A stretch of DNA of 64,000 nucleotides from Pseudomonadota bacterium (GCA_020161145.1 JAIUPQ010000007.1:124001-188000), one strand, 5' to 3'. Shown: positions 35,364 through 48,012, counted from the first letter of the stretch. The notes: generated by a model from the letters alone, not told the origin. Translations and numbers: made by a program.

Positions 35364-35748
35364 CTGGAATCGCTGGCGGGGTCGCACCGCACAGCAGGTG
35401 GGCGAAGGCGCCGAGGCGCGTGCGCTGACCCATTTGCAAGCGCACGGCCTGCGGCTGGAAGCCCGCAATTATCGGGTCGCGCGCGGCCCCGGGCGCCGCG
35501 GCGGCGAGATTGACCTCATCATGCGCGAGGCCGACGGCACCCTGGTCTTCGTCGAAGTGCGCGCCCGCGCCAACAACCAGCACGGCGGTGCGGCGGCCAG
35601 CATCGGCGCGGCCAAACGCGCCAGCCTGGTCTTCGCCGCGCGCTGCTACCTCGCCCGCTGGCCCCAGCCGCCGCGCTGCCGCTTCGACGTGGTGGCCATT
35701 GAAGGCGAGGCGCTCAGTTGGCTGCGAGGGGCGTTTGAGGCGGGGTGA
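35356..35748 (+). CDS. yraN: YraN-family (UPF0102) endonuclease-like protein
   Basis: A 130-residue protein of the UPF0102 nuclease-fold family. [20 protein letters not shown] contains the D-x-E/V-E-V metal site of PD-(D/E)XK-like nucleases. The function is not established. The ATG at 35356 lies 5 bases before the CAT complementing the rsmI start, so the two divergent reading frames overlap by 8 bases. It begins a yraN-SIS-BON order as in E. coli yraN-diaA-dolP. Confidence 0.9.
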   Translation: MDIWNRWRGRTAQQVGEGAEARALTHLQAHGLRLEARNYRVARGPGRRGGEIDLIMREADGTLVFVEVRARANNQHGGAAASIGAAKRASLVFAARCYLARWPQPPRCRFDVVAIEGEALSWLRGAFEAG

Positions 35749-35766
35749 TCGGTATGATCACGGCCC

Positions 35767-36309
35767 ATGCTTGAAGCCCGTATCCAGCAGCACCTGTTTG
35801 AATCCGCCGACCTGACCTACCAGGTGGCCGACAGCCTGGCCGCCGCGCTGGTGCCGGCCGTGCTGACGTTGACCGGCAGCCTGACGGCGGGCGGCAAGGT
35901 GTTGGTGGCGGCGCCGGGTGAGGACGCGCTGGCGCGGCTGTTCTGCGCGGCGCTGCTCAGCGGGTTTGAGCGCGAGCGGCCGCCGCTGGCGGCGCTGGTG
36001 CTGGAACAGGGCGCCGCAGGCCTGGCGCAGTTGCGGGCGCTGGGCCAACCCGGCGACACGCTGCTGATCAGCGCGCCGCAGGCGGCGACGCCCGAGGTGT
36101 CGGCGCTGATTGCGGGCGCACAGGCGCATGACTTGCAGGTGGTGTTGCTGGCCGGCGCCACGGGCGAGGCCGAGTCGGCGCCGCTGGGCGAGACCGATGT
36201 GCGCATCACCATCCCCCACCCTCGCACGGCGCGCGTGCGCGAGCTGCATCTGTTGGCGCTGCACGCCCTGTGCGATGCCATCGACCTGCATTTGATGGGC
36301 CTGGAGTAG
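35767..36309 (+). CDS. SIS-domain protein, DiaA/GmhA-like
   Basis: A 180-residue protein with one sugar isomerase fold (AGGKVLVAAPGEDA, GDTLLISAPQ, ARVRELHLLALHALCDAIDL). In E. coli the gene at this position is diaA, a DnaA-binding initiation factor, and close relatives are heptose isomerases. The key GmhA residues of the sugar phosphate site are not obvious (APGEDALA instead of GNGGSA), favouring a non-catalytic DiaA-like role. It begins 18 bases after yraN. Confidence 0.82.
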   Translation: MLEARIQQHLFESADLTYQVADSLAAALVPAVLTLTGSLTAGGKVLVAAPGEDALARLFCAALLSGFERERPPLAALVLEQGAAGLAQLRALGQPGDTLLISAPQAATPEVSALIAGAQAHDLQVVLLAGATGEAESAPLGETDVRITIPHPRTARVRELHLLALHALCDAIDLHLMGLE

Positions 36310-36380
36310 GCCTGTCGTCCACCGATTGCGTTGAGCCGGCCATGCCCGGCACATCCCCGATTGACCAAGGAGTCCCCCCG

Positions 36381-36980
36381 ATGACACACCGTATCCGTTT
36401 GCCCCTGCTCGCCGCTGCGTTGGCCGCCAGCGTGCTGATCACCGCCTGCGCCCCCATTTTGGTGGGCGGTGCGGTGGCCGGCGGGGCCATTTCGTACAAC
36501 GACCGGCGCACCACCGGCACCCAGGTCGATGATCAGGGCATCGTGCTGCGCACCGGCAGCCGCATTCAGGAGGCGCTGGGTGGGCGTGGTCACGTCAACG
36601 TCAACAGCATGAACCGCCTGGTGCTGCTGACCGGTGAGGTGGACACCGAGGCCGACAAGCAGACCGCCGAAACCGTGGCGCGCGGGGTGGACACCGTGCG
36701 CAGCGTGGTCAACGAGTTGGCCGTGACGCTGCCCAGCTCGGTGTCGGCGCGCTCGCAGGACACGCTGACCACCACCCAGGTCAAGGCCCGGCTGATCGAT
36801 GCCACCGACATCCAGGCCAACGTCGTCAAGGTGGTGACCGAGCGCGGCGAGGTCTACCTGATGGGCATCGTCAGCGAGCGCGAGGCCACGCGCGCCGCCG
36901 AGGTGGCGGCCGGCACCAAGGGTGTGCGCAAAGTGGTGCGCGTCTTCGAGGTGGTGTCCGACGCCGACCTGGCGCGCTGA
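36381..36980 (+). CDS. dolP: BON-domain outer-membrane lipoprotein, DolP (YraP)-like
   Basis: A 199-residue lipoprotein with signal and lipobox LITAC (Cys about residue 23) and two BON domains: one near GTQVDDQGIVLRTGSRIQEA to TLPSS, and one near TTQVKARLIDATDIQANVVK to VFEVV. DolP-type proteins bind anionic phospholipid and support outer-membrane integrity. AAGGAG lies 10 bases before the ATG. It completes the yraN-SIS-BON cluster, although lpoA (yraM) is absent. Confidence 0.9.
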   Translation: MTHRIRLPLLAAALAASVLITACAPILVGGAVAGGAISYNDRRTTGTQVDDQGIVLRTGSRIQEALGGRGHVNVNSMNRLVLLTGEVDTEADKQTAETVARGVDTVRSVVNELAVTLPSSVSARSQDTLTTTQVKARLIDATDIQANVVKVVTERGEVYLMGIVSEREATRAAEVAAGTKGVRKVVRVFEVVSDADLAR

Positions 36981-37087
36981 CAACGAATGGTTACGTCCGC
37001 CCTGTCGTCGGTCGTTGCAAAGCGGGCGTTGTGACGGCAACCGGGCAGACTGGCCCGGGAGCGCCAAACCACTGAAGAGGAATCACC

Positions 37088-37738
37088 ATGCAATCCATTC
37101 GTCACACCCTGACCGCGTTGGCCCTGGCCGCGCTGGGCGCCTCGGCGTTTGCCCAGGCCGTGGCCCCGGCGGCAACGGCAAGCGCGCCGCGCACCTTTGC
37201 CGAGCGCCAGGCCCAGCAGCAGCAGCGCATCGACAACGGCATGCAATCGGGTCAGATCAACACCCAGGAAGCCCAGCGTCTGCAGACTGAACAGCAGGCC
37301 ATTCAGAAGGCCCAGCAAAAGGCCAACGCCGACGGCGTGGTCACCGCCAAGGAGCAAAAGCGTTTGAACCGCATGCAGGATGGCGCCAGCAAAGACATCC
37401 ATCAGCAGCGTCACGACCAGCAGGCCATGCCCGGCGTCACCCCCAACGCCAATGCCGGCGCCAACAACCACGGTGACGACCCCAACCACTACAACCGCCG
37501 CAAAGAGACGCAGGACGCACGCATCGACGCCGGCATGCAGTCAGGCGCCATCAACGAGCGTGAGGCCAAGCGCCTGCACGCCGAGCAGCAAGTCATCAAA
37601 GACGCCCACCAGGACGCGAGGGCCGACGGCGTGGTGACCAAGACGGAGCGCAAGAACCTCAACACCATGCAGGATGCGGCCAGCAAGGACATCCATCGCC
37701 AGCGCCACGACAAGCAAAAGAAGAAGACGAAGGACTGA
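37088..37738 (+). CDS. Secreted protein with two tandem EF-hand-like repeat units
   Basis: A 216-residue protein: signal peptide to about residue 22 (GASAFA), then two 64-residue units at 47-110 and 145-208 with about 44 identical positions, joined by an Asn/Gly/His-rich linker. Each unit holds two EF-hand-like loops: NGMQSGQINTQE or AGMQSGAINERE (Ser at position 5, Gly 6, Ile 8, Glu 12) and KANADGVVTAKE or DARADGVVTKTE (Asp 5, Gly 6, Val 8, Glu 12). Missing acidic residues at positions 1 and 3 make calcium binding doubtful. The rest is Gln- and Lys-rich, probably helical. GAAGAGGAA precedes the ATG. I recognise no named family. Confidence 0.75.
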   Translation: MQSIRHTLTALALAALGASAFAQAVAPAATASAPRTFAERQAQQQQRIDNGMQSGQINTQEAQRLQTEQQAIQKAQQKANADGVVTAKEQKRLNRMQDGASKDIHQQRHDQQAMPGVTPNANAGANNHGDDPNHYNRRKETQDARIDAGMQSGAINEREAKRLHAEQQVIKDAHQDARADGVVTKTERKNLNTMQDAASKDIHRQRHDKQKKKTKD

Positions 37739-37764
37739 CCAGCCCCTTCTCGCTGATGTCTCTG

Positions 37765-37787
37765 GACGCCCCGCCCGCCGGGGCGTC
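37765..37787. terminator. Hairpin between convergent EF-hand-like and reductase genes
   Basis: GACGCCCC (37765-37772) and GGGGCGTC (37780-37787) form a perfect 8-base stem with a 7-base loop between two converging genes. The tails are only weakly T-rich (GGTCATTTC on the plus strand). Confidence 0.65.
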
Positions 37788-37789
37788 GG

Positions 37790-38655
37790 TCATTTCAGGC
37801 GCTCGATCAGGCTGGAGGTATCCCAGCGGCCGCCGCCCAGGCCCTGCACGTCGGCGTAGAACTGATCGACCAGCGCCGTCACCGGCAGCCGCGCGCCCTG
37901 GCGGCGGCCCTCGTCCAGCACCAGGCCCAGGTCTTTGCGCATCCAGTCCACGGCAAAACCAAAGTCGAAGCGGCCCTCCACCATGGTCGGGCCCCGGTTG
38001 TCCAGTTGCCAGCTCTGGGCCGCGCCCTGGCCGATGACCTCAAGCACCTGTGCCATGGGCAGGCCGGCACGCTGGCCGAAGGCCACGGCCTCGGCCAGGC
38101 CTTGCAGCAGCCCGGCGATGCAGATCTGGTTGACCATCTTGGCCAACTGCCCGGCGCCGCTCTCGCCCAGGCGCGTCACCGCGCGGGCGTAGTTGCGCAG
38201 CACCGGCTCGGCGCGCGCAAACGCCGCCGCGTCGCCGCCGCACATCACCGTGAGCAGGCCTTTGATGGCGCCCACCTCGCCGCCCGAGACGGGCGCGTCG
38301 ATGAAAGCAATGCCCCGCGCCTGCGCCGCTTGCGCCAGCTCGCGCGCCAACTCGGCCGAGGTGGTGGTGTGGTCGATGAACACCGAGCCCGGCGCCATGC
38401 CGGCAAACGCCCCATCGGTGCCCAGCGTCACGGCGCGCACGTCGGCGTCGCGACCCACGCAGGCCATCACCAGGGCCGCGTCAGTGGCTGCCTGGCGGGG
38501 CGTGGCCGCCAGGCGCGCACCGGTATGGGCCGCCAGCCAAACCTCCGCACGGGCGGGGGTGCGGTTGTAGACGGTGATCGGATGGCCGGCGCGGTGCAGG
38601 TGGCCGGCCATGGGGCCACCCATCACGCCCAGGCCGAGAAACGCGACCGGGGTGC

Positions 38656-38659
<4 letters not shown>
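37790..38659 (-). CDS. NAD(P)-dependent beta-hydroxyacid dehydrogenase (GarR/GlxR-like)
   Basis: A 289-residue reductase of the 3-hydroxyisobutyrate dehydrogenase family. [17 protein letters not shown] is the cofactor loop, [18 protein letters not shown] the substrate loop and [19 protein letters not shown] carries the catalytic Lys. Substrate could be tartronate semialdehyde or a similar compound; the sequence does not decide. It starts at GTG 38659, overlapping the rpe stop by 4 bases, so the two are coupled. Confidence 0.87.
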
Positions 38660-39336
<677 letters not shown>

Positions 39337-39375
39337 GGGCGCCAAGGATAACGGCCCAGTTGATAGCATCGCCCC

Positions 39376-39753
39376 ATGTCCGACACGCCCTGCTTCACCT
39401 GCACCGTCACCACCCGCTACCTGCCCGAGCAGTCCAGCCCGGCTGAGTCGCGCTATGCGTTCGCCTATACGGTCACCGTGGTCAACGCGGGCGGGGTGCT
39501 GGCCCAGTTGGTGGCGCGGCGCTGGCTGATCGACGATGCCAGCGGCCGCACCGAGGAGGTGCGTGGTCTGGCCGTGGTGGGCCACCAGCCGCTGCTGCGA
39601 CCGGGCGAGGCATTCGAATACACCAGTTGGGTGGAGCTGGCCGCGCCGCGCGGCCATATGGAAGGGACGTTCTTCTGCATGACGGAGGATGCCCACCTTT
39701 TTGAGGCGGCGGTGCCGCGTTTCGAGTTGACGCAGCCGCAGGCGCTGCATTGA
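39376..39753 (+). CDS. apaG: ApaG protein
   Basis: A 125-residue immunoglobulin-like beta-sandwich protein. It has [51 protein letters not shown] and GHMEGTFF, all standard for ApaG. The function is not settled (linked to cobalt/magnesium tolerance and possibly pyrophosphate binding). The stop TGA shares its final A with the ATG of the next gene (TGATG). Confidence 0.94.
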   Translation: MSDTPCFTCTVTTRYLPEQSSPAESRYAFAYTVTVVNAGGVLAQLVARRWLIDDASGRTEEVRGLAVVGHQPLLRPGEAFEYTSWVELAAPRGHMEGTFFCMTEDAHLFEAAVPRFELTQPQALH

Positions 39754-41807
39754 TGGCGCGAAACAAGGTTCGTCAACTGGCCTCCACGCGTTGGGATCTG
39801 ACGGCGCTGCTCAACGCCGCCAACCCCAAGGATGAACCCACGCAGCGCCACCTGTGGCTGATCCATCTGGTGCAGTGGCTGCGCATCCCTGGCCCCGAGG
39901 CCACCCAGGCCGTGCCCGAGCCGGACGCGGGAACCACAGCCACGCCGTGGCCGGTGCGGCGCCTGCGCCATCTGCTCAATGTGCTGGACCGCCACCCCGA
40001 TCACCGCCAGCGCGTGGGCGAGCTGCTGCACGTCTCGCTGGCCGAACTGGATGCCACCGGCCTGCTGGCCGATTTCGGCTTTGCCTCGCGCACCAGTTTC
40101 ATGAGTGAGCTGTCGGAGCGGCTGCGGCTGAAGTTCCTGCCCGGCACGCCGCAGACGCATGACCTGGGCGAGCTGTTCCTGCTGCTGCTCCAGGACGAGG
40201 AGGACGCGCTGTGGGTGGAGGCCATCGACGAGGCCACGCTGGCCCGGCTGGTGGCGCTGTGCGTGCCCGACGCCAAGGCCATGCCCTGGAAGGACGCCAT
40301 GGTCGAGTCCATCCAGTTGCTGGCCAGCCAGTTGCGGGCGTCAGGCCTGTCCAGCGCCATGCGCCAGCGCATGGCGCGCGAGCTGCTGGTCGACCGCCCG
40401 TTCCACCAGGTGGTGCAGGCCGCCGAGGCGCTGCGCTCCAGCCACCTGGACGGCGAGGCCGGTGGCCCGGCGCTGCTGCAGCAGGCGCAGTACCTGCGCG
40501 CCGTGCTCGGGGCCTGCCGGGCCGCGGCGGCCAGCGTCAGCGGCCATCTGGACGAACACGGCATCTCGGTGGACGTGGTGTTCCAGGTCGACCGCATCCG
40601 CGCCCGCGCCTCTCGCATCGAGCGGTTGCTCAACTGCCTGGTGTCGCCGCATCCACTCATGGAGATGCGCGCGCTGGTGGCCCGGCTGGTGAGGGCCGGC
40701 GTGGAGCGGCGCGGCGTGCGCGCCCTCTTCAAGCGCCACTACGCGCTGCTGGCGCGCAAGGTCACCGAGCGCAGCGCCGAGACGGGCGAGCACTACATCA
40801 CCCGCGACATGGCCGGCTACAAGACCATGCTGGGCCAGGCCATGGGCGGCGGCGCGCTGATCGGCTTCACCACGTTGATCAAGTTCGGCATCACCGCACT
40901 GGGCCTGTCGCTGTTCTGGACGGGCTTCTGGGCCGGCTTCAACTACGCGCTGAGCTTTGTGCTGATCTACCTGCTGCACGGCACCGTGGCCACCAAGCAG
41001 CCGGCCATGACGGCGCCCAGCATGGCGGCCAAGCTGGAGAACGTCTCGGCCAGCGACGCGGCGGTGGAGAGCTTCGTCGATGAGGTCACCCACCTGATCC
41101 GTACCCAGACCGCCGGCATCCTGGGCAACGTCATCGCCGTGGCGCCCGTGGCGCTGGCGCTGCAACTGGCCACCCTGCCCTTGCTGGGCCACCCGCTGGT
41201 GGGCGTGGACTCGGCGCACCACACGCTGGCGCATCTGACGCTGTGGGGGCCTACGCTGCTCTATGCCGCCTTCACCGGCGTGCTGCTGTTCGGTGCCAGC
41301 CTGATTGCCGGCTGGACGGAGAACTGGTTCGTGCTGCACCGGCTGGACAGCGCCATCGCCTGGAACCCCCGCTTCACCCGCCTGCTGGGCGCCCAGCGCG
41401 CGCAGCACTGGGCGCGCTGGTGGCGCGACCACATCTCCAGCCTGGCGGCCAACGTCTCGCTGGGGTTCATGCTGGGGCTGGTGCCGGTGTTTGCCAGCTT
41501 CTTCGGCCTGCCGCTGGAGGTGCGCCACGTCACCCTCTCCACGGGCCAGATCGCCGTGGCCGCTGGCGCACTGGGCTGGGAGGTGGTGCACGAGCCCACC
41601 TTCTGGTGGTGCGTGGCCGCCATTCCACTGACCGGTGCGCTCAACGTCGCTGTGAGCTTTGCGCTGGCCTTTCGCGTGGCGCTGGCCTCGCGCAGCCTGC
41701 GCAACGTCGATCGTGGCCGCATCTACAAGGCCTTGCGCCAGCGGCTGTGGCGTGCGCCGCGCAGTTTCGTCTGGCCCATCAACCGCCGCCCTTGGGGGCC
41801 ACCATAG
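39753..41807 (+). CDS. SpecificRecomb-family (Gcr-like) membrane protein
   Basis: A 684-residue protein called 'site-specific recombinase' in databases (family SpecificRecomb), named after a gonococcal gene. I see no tyrosine or serine recombinase motif. The N-terminal half is helical and soluble-looking ([20 protein letters not shown]), while the C-terminal half has about six strong membrane segments ([40 protein letters not shown] and later ones). A membrane role is more likely than recombination. It overlaps the apaG stop by one base. Confidence 0.78.
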   Translation: MARNKVRQLASTRWDLTALLNAANPKDEPTQRHLWLIHLVQWLRIPGPEATQAVPEPDAGTTATPWPVRRLRHLLNVLDRHPDHRQRVGELLHVSLAELDATGLLADFGFASRTSFMSELSERLRLKFLPGTPQTHDLGELFLLLLQDEEDALWVEAIDEATLARLVALCVPDAKAMPWKDAMVESIQLLASQLRASGLSSAMRQRMARELLVDRPFHQVVQAAEALRSSHLDGEAGGPALLQQAQYLRAVLGACRAAAASVSGHLDEHGISVDVVFQVDRIRARASRIERLLNCLVSPHPLMEMRALVARLVRAGVERRGVRALFKRHYALLARKVTERSAETGEHYITRDMAGYKTMLGQAMGGGALIGFTTLIKFGITALGLSLFWTGFWAGFNYALSFVLIYLLHGTVATKQPAMTAPSMAAKLENVSASDAAVESFVDEVTHLIRTQTAGILGNVIAVAPVALALQLATLPLLGHPLVGVDSAHHTLAHLTLWGPTLLYAAFTGVLLFGASLIAGWTENWFVLHRLDSAIAWNPRFTRLLGAQRAQHWARWWRDHISSLAANVSLGFMLGLVPVFASFFGLPLEVRHVTLSTGQIAVAAGALGWEVVHEPTFWWCVAAIPLTGALNVAVSFALAFRVALASRSLRNVDRGRIYKALRQRLWRAPRSFVWPINRRPWGPP

Positions 41808-41819
41808 CGGCCACCATGC

Positions 41820-41942
41820 CTACCGGTCGCCTTCGTCACCGCTGCGACGTTCGCCCTTGCGGCGGCCCGAAAACATCGTCCACCACACCATGAACACCAG
41901 CATCGCCAGCGCGGCGAGCGCCTCCAGCACCAACAGCCACAT
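41820..41942 (-). CDS. 40-residue single-pass membrane protein
   Basis: A 40-codon frame with a strong ribosome site (AAAAAGGAG, 9 bases before ATG). The product has one hydrophobic segment (LLVLEALAALAMLVFMVWW) followed by MFSGRRKGERRSGDEGDR, a positive then mixed-charge tail, so the C-terminus is probably cytoplasmic. Its ATG and the mltA ATG overlap in the palindrome CATG, with the two genes diverging. I recall similar short proteins in Burkholderiales but no function. Confidence 0.72.
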   Translation of the reverse strand: MWLLVLEALAALAMLVFMVWWTMFSGRRKGERRSGDEGDR

Positions 41943-43080
41943 GGGCCTACGCTCCTTTTTACTTCCCCCATTGTCCGTGTTGCTGCTGCTGGCGTCCTGC
42001 GCCAGCACACCGCCCGCGCCGGTGCCCGCGCCGCCGCGCCCGCCGGCCGCCATCGAGCCCGGCCCCACCGGCCCCGTGCTGCAACGCGGTGACCGGGCCC
42101 GCTGGGTGCGTGCCAACTGGGCCGATCTGCCAGGCTGGGGCGGCGATGCGCTGGCCGAATGGTGGCCCGCCTTCGTGCGCGGCTGTGCGCGCCCCGCCAG
42201 CGGCTGGGCGGCCTTGTGCCAGCAGGCCCAGCGCCAGAGTCTCGGCGACGACGTGGCCACCCTGGCCTGGGTGCAAAGCCATCTGCAACCCTGGCGCGTC
42301 GAGGCATTGGATGCCAACGCCGTGGGCCTGGCCACCGGCTACTTCGAGCCGCTGCTGGTGGGCAGCCGCCAGCGCACGGCCACACAGCAGGTGCCGCTGT
42401 ACGGCGCGCCGCCAGCCGACGCCAGCGGCCGGCGGCCGAGCTGGACGCGCCAGCAGATCGACTCCGACCCGGCCATCCAGGCCGCGCTGGCCGCGCGCAC
42501 CATTGCCTGGGTGGCCGATCCGCTGGACGCGCTGTTGCTGCACATCCAGGGCTCGGGCCGCCTGCAGGTGCAGGAGGCGGGCGGCAGCGAGCGCCTGGTG
42601 CGGCTGGCCTTTGGTGGCCACAACGACCAGCCCTACCGCAGCGTGGGCCGCTGGCTGATCGAACAGGGCGAGCTGCGGCCGGGCGAGGCCTCCTGGCCGG
42701 CCATCAAGGACTGGGCGCGGCGCAACCCGGCGCGCGCCAACGAGTTGCTGTGGCAGAACCCGCGCTACGTCTACTTCAAGGAGGAGCCGCTGCCCGACCC
42801 CACGGTGGGTCCGCGTGGTGCCCAGGCGGTGCCGCTGACACCGGGCCGCTCCATCGCCGTCGATCCGCAGGCCGTGCCCTATGGCACGCCGGTGTGGCTG
42901 GACACCACGGAGCCGCTCTCCAGCCGGCCGCTGCAGCGGCTGGTGATGGCGCAGGACACCGGCAGCGCCATCGTCGGGGCCGTGCGCGCCGACTATTTCT
43001 GGGGCTGGGGCGGCGAAGCCGAGGCCCAGGCCGGGCGCATGAAGCAGCCCCTGCGCATGTGGGTCTTGCTGCCGCAGTAA
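41941..43080 (+). CDS. mltA: Membrane-bound lytic murein transglycosylase A
   Basis: A 379-residue lipoprotein enzyme that cleaves peptidoglycan glycan strands. MGLRSFLLPPLSVLLLLASC is an exact lipoprotein signal, which sets the start at 41941 rather than the in-frame ATG at 41890. The MltA domain (GYFEPLLVGSRQRT, LHIQGSGRLQV, AFGGHNDQPY) is followed by the 3D domain with the catalytic Asp in AQDTGSAIVGAVRADYFWG. No ribosome site is visible; its start overlaps the divergent 40-residue gene. Confidence 0.94.
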   Translation: MGLRSFLLPPLSVLLLLASCASTPPAPVPAPPRPPAAIEPGPTGPVLQRGDRARWVRANWADLPGWGGDALAEWWPAFVRGCARPASGWAALCQQAQRQSLGDDVATLAWVQSHLQPWRVEALDANAVGLATGYFEPLLVGSRQRTATQQVPLYGAPPADASGRRPSWTRQQIDSDPAIQAALAARTIAWVADPLDALLLHIQGSGRLQVQEAGGSERLVRLAFGGHNDQPYRSVGRWLIEQGELRPGEASWPAIKDWARRNPARANELLWQNPRYVYFKEEPLPDPTVGPRGAQAVPLTPGRSIAVDPQAVPYGTPVWLDTTEPLSSRPLQRLVMAQDTGSAIVGAVRADYFWGWGGEAEAQAGRMKQPLRMWVLLPQ

Positions 43081-43161
43081 CAGCGGCGCACGCAAACGGC
43101 AGGTCAGGCGGTAGAGTCGGCCGGGTCAACCCCGCTCCGTCTCAACCCGTTGCCCAAGCCT

Positions 43162-44669
43162 ATGAATGCACCACTCATGTTGAATCGACGCCACTTGTTG
43201 GGGCTCACCCTGGGCGGCGCCACCGCGCTGGCCTGGCCCACCGTGTTCGCCGCCTCGGGGGCGGCCCCGGTGGCCGACCTGCGCTGGCTGAACCGCATCA
43301 CCTGGGGCGCCACGCCCGCCGCCTGGGCCAGCTTGCAAAAGCTGGGTCGCGAGCGCTTCGTCGAGGCCGAAATCGCTGCCCCGGCCACCGATGCGCCGCA
43401 ACTGGCGGCGCTGTGGGCCGGCGGCGCGTTGGGACGGCCGCTGACCCAGGTGTTGGCCGACGCCCAGGCCGACCAGAAGCAGGCGCGGCGGCAAAAAGGC
43501 GATGCCCGCAAGGCCGCGCGCAAAGACCTGGTCAAGCAGGGCGAGGAGGTGCTGGGCGCCACCCGCGAGCGCCACCTGCTGCGCGCCGTTTACAGCCCGG
43601 CACAGCTGCGCGAGCAGCTCACCTGGTTCTGGCTCAACCACTTCAGCGTCTACTCGCGCAAGCTGCTGCTGCGCTGGACGGTGGCCGACTACGACAACGC
43701 CACCGTGCGCCCGCGCGCGCTGGGCAAGTTCACCGACCTGGTGATGGCCACGCTGAAGTCGCCGGCCATGGTCCAGTACCTGGACAACGAAAAGAACATG
43801 GCCGGGCAGATCAACGAGAACTTTGCCCGCGAGCTGATGGAGTTGCACACGCTGGGCGTCTCGGGCGGGGCCAGCGGCTCGCGCTACACCCAGGCCGACG
43901 TGCAGGCGCTGGCGCAAATCCTCACCGGCCTGACCCTGGCCAAGCCCAACCAGCGCGCCGAGCGCGGCGGCTGGGTCGAGGGCGGCACGGCCTTCGTGCC
44001 CAGCAAGCACATCAGCGGCCCCAAGACGCTGCTGGGCCAGCGCATCGAGGGCGGTGGCTGGGACGAGGTCGAGCGCGCCGTTCGGCTGTTGGTCAGCCAG
44101 GACGCCTGCGCCCGCTTCCTGTGCAGCAAGCTGGCATTGCACCTGGTGGGCGACGATGCGCCCAAGGCGCTGGTCGCGCGCATGGAGGCCGAGTGGAAGC
44201 GCACGGGCGGCGACATTGCCGCCGTGATGCGCAGCCTGTGGCTGGCGCCCGAGCTGGCCGCCCACCTGGACGGCAAGGCCAACGACCTCAAAGACCCGAC
44301 GCAGTTCGTCGTCTCCTCGCTGCGCCTGCTGGCGGCCGATGGCACCTTGATGAAGGACGCCAGCCCCGCCGTCAAATGGCTGGGCCAGCTGGGCCAGCCG
44401 CTGTTTGGCCGCATCACGCCCGACGGCTATCCGGTGGCCGAGGAAAGCTGGACCGGCCCCGGCCAGATGCTCAAGCGCCTGGAAGTGGCCAAGGCCATGG
44501 TGGCGCAGTGGAACGACATGAGCGGCGCCCGCCCGCGCTGGGATGCCGGCTGGTACGCCACCGGCGTCGAGCCGCTGCTGGCCGCCAACACCCGCCAGGC
44601 CATTGCCGGCGCCCCGAATGACAACCAGCGGCTGGCCTTGCTGCTGGGCTCGCCCGATTGGATGCAACG

Positions 44670-44673
<4 letters not shown>
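43162..44673 (+). CDS. DUF1800-domain secreted protein
   Basis: A 503-residue protein with a Tat-like signal (LNRRHLLGLTLGGATALA). DUF1800 features are RITWGATPAAWASL, LTWFWLNHFSVYS, NENFARELMELHTLGV and LTGLTLA. The family is almost always paired with DUF1501, as here. It starts at ATG 43162; a TTG 12 bases upstream is in frame. It overlaps the DUF1501 gene by 4 bases. Activity is unknown. Confidence 0.9.
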
Positions 44674-46608
<1,935 letters not shown>

Positions 46609-46612
<4 letters not shown>

Positions 46613-47166
46613 GGGCGGTCGCGTTGAAAGAGATGGGCGTGGACGGCACCGGCCTTGAGGTGGCGGTGGGCCGCAAAACCGGCCGGCGCGGCGTGCTCGC
46701 TGCCGGCCTCAAGATACAGCCAACCGCCGGGGGTCACCAGCGGTGCCCCTGCGGCCAGCGCGGGCGCGGCCAGGCCGGCGTCGAACGGGGGGTCCAGCAG
46801 CACCAGTTCAAACGAGTCCGGTGTGGCGCGGCGCATCCAGGCCAGCGCGTCGGCGCGCTGCACGGCAACCGGCGTGGCGCCCAGCCGCTGGGCGCAGGCC
46901 TGCAAGCCCGCCACCGAGGGGGCATCTTGCTCCAGCAGCGTGACGGCGGTGGCGCCGCGCGAGGCGGCCTCGAAGCCCAGCGCGCCGCTGCCGGCAAACG
47001 CGTCCAGCACGCGCCAGCCGGTCAGTTGCTGGCCCAGCCAGTTGAACAAGGTCTCGCGCACGCGGTCGGGCGTGGGGCGCAGGCCGGCTCGATCGGGCAC
47101 CGGCAGCTTGCTGCCGCGCCAGGTGCCGCCAATCAGCCGCACCTGCTGGGGCCGGCTCGCCTTCAC
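46609..47166 (-). CDS. rsmD: 16S rRNA (guanine966-N2)-methyltransferase RsmD
   Basis: A 185-residue SAM enzyme. [50 protein letters not shown] (motif I) and LLDPPF (catalytic motif IV) are all present. It starts at GTG 47166, overlapping the hisF stop (GTGA). Confidence 0.96.
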
Positions 47167-47924
47167 TGGCGCACCGGGATGCCGGCGGCGGCCATGGCAG
47201 CCTTGGCTTCACCGATGGTGTACTGCCCATCGTGAAAGATGCTGGCCGCCAGCACCGCGTCGGCCCCGCCTTCGCGCACGCCGGCCACCAGGTGGGCCAG
47301 CGTGCCCACGCCGCCCGAGGCGATGACGGGCACCGGCACCGCATCGGCCACGGCGCGCGTCAGCGCCAGGTTGAAGCCCGCGCGCGTGCCGTCGCGGTCC
47401 ATGCTGGTCAGCAGGATTTCGCCCGCGCCGGCAGTGGCCATGCGCTGTGCCCAGGCCACGGCGTCCAGCCCGGTGTTCTTGCGCCCGCCATGGGTGTAGA
47501 CCTCCCAGCCGCCGCCATCCGCCCGCGCCTTGGCGTCGATGGCGACGACGATGCACTGGCTGCCATAGCGGCCGGCCGCCTCTTCGATCAGCTCGGGCCG
47601 CGCCACGGCGGCCGAGTTGAAGCTGACCTTGTCGGCGCCGGCGTGCAGCAGCCGGCGCACGTCGTCCACCGTGCGCACGCCGCCACCCACGGTCAGCGGG
47701 ATGAACACCTGATCGGCCACGGCCTCCACCACGTGCAGGAGGGTGTCGCGGTCGTCGCTGGTGGCGGTGATGTCGAGAAAGGTCAGCTCGTCGGCCCCTT
47801 GCTCGTTGTAGCGCGCGGCCACTTCCACCGGGTCACCGGCGTCGCGCAGCGCCACGAAGTTGACGCCCTTGACCACGCGGCCGGCGTGCACGTCCAGGCA
47901 GGGAATGATGCGTTTGGCGAGCAT
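47163..47924 (-). CDS. hisF: Imidazole glycerol phosphate synthase cyclase subunit HisF
   Basis: A 253-residue TIM-barrel subunit that, with HisH, makes imidazole glycerol phosphate in histidine synthesis. Catalytic Asp11 ([10 protein letters not shown]) and the Asp in VVAIDAKA near residue 130 are present, with [13 protein letters not shown] and [11 protein letters not shown] phosphate loops. It heads a coupled unit with rsmD, coaD and the ferredoxin and is separated from the rest of the his genes, at least in this window. Confidence 0.97.
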   Translation of the reverse strand: MLAKRIIPCLDVHAGRVVKGVNFVALRDAGDPVEVAARYNEQGADELTFLDITATSDDRDTLLHVVEAVADQVFIPLTVGGGVRTVDDVRRLLHAGADKVSFNSAAVARPELIEEAAGRYGSQCIVVAIDAKARADGGGWEVYTHGGRKNTGLDAVAWAQRMATAGAGEILLTSMDRDGTRAGFNLALTRAVADAVPVPVIASGGVGTLAHLVAGVREGGADAVLAASIFHDGQYTIGEAKAAMAAAGIPVRQ

Positions 47925-47973
47925 GGGGGGATTGTCGCAAGCAACAGCGCGTCTGCATCCGCGTGGTGCTTGG

Positions 47974-47999
47974 TGTGATAAGGTATTACCTATCATCAC
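47974..47999. promoter_or_regulatory. Palindromic operator/promoter of the toxin-antitoxin pair
   Basis: AGGTA-T-TACCT (47981-47991) is a perfect 5+5 palindrome. GTGATA on the left and ATCATCAC on the right extend the symmetry with a two-base shift. It lies 22 bases before the antitoxin ATG, where antitoxins of the ribbon-helix-helix type usually bind to repress their own operon. Confidence 0.5.
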
Positions 48000-48012
48000 C
48001 AGGTTGCTCACC

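Noticed and set aside
39753-41807. Mobile element or integrase suggested by the name 'site-specific recombinase'
   Set aside because: No recombinase catalytic motif, no flanking repeats, strong membrane segments and a stable housekeeping neighbourhood.
42159-44621. 820-codon plus-strand frame across mltA and the DUF1800 gene
   Set aside because: It crosses two real genes in another frame and reads as Arg/Ala/Gly-rich noise.
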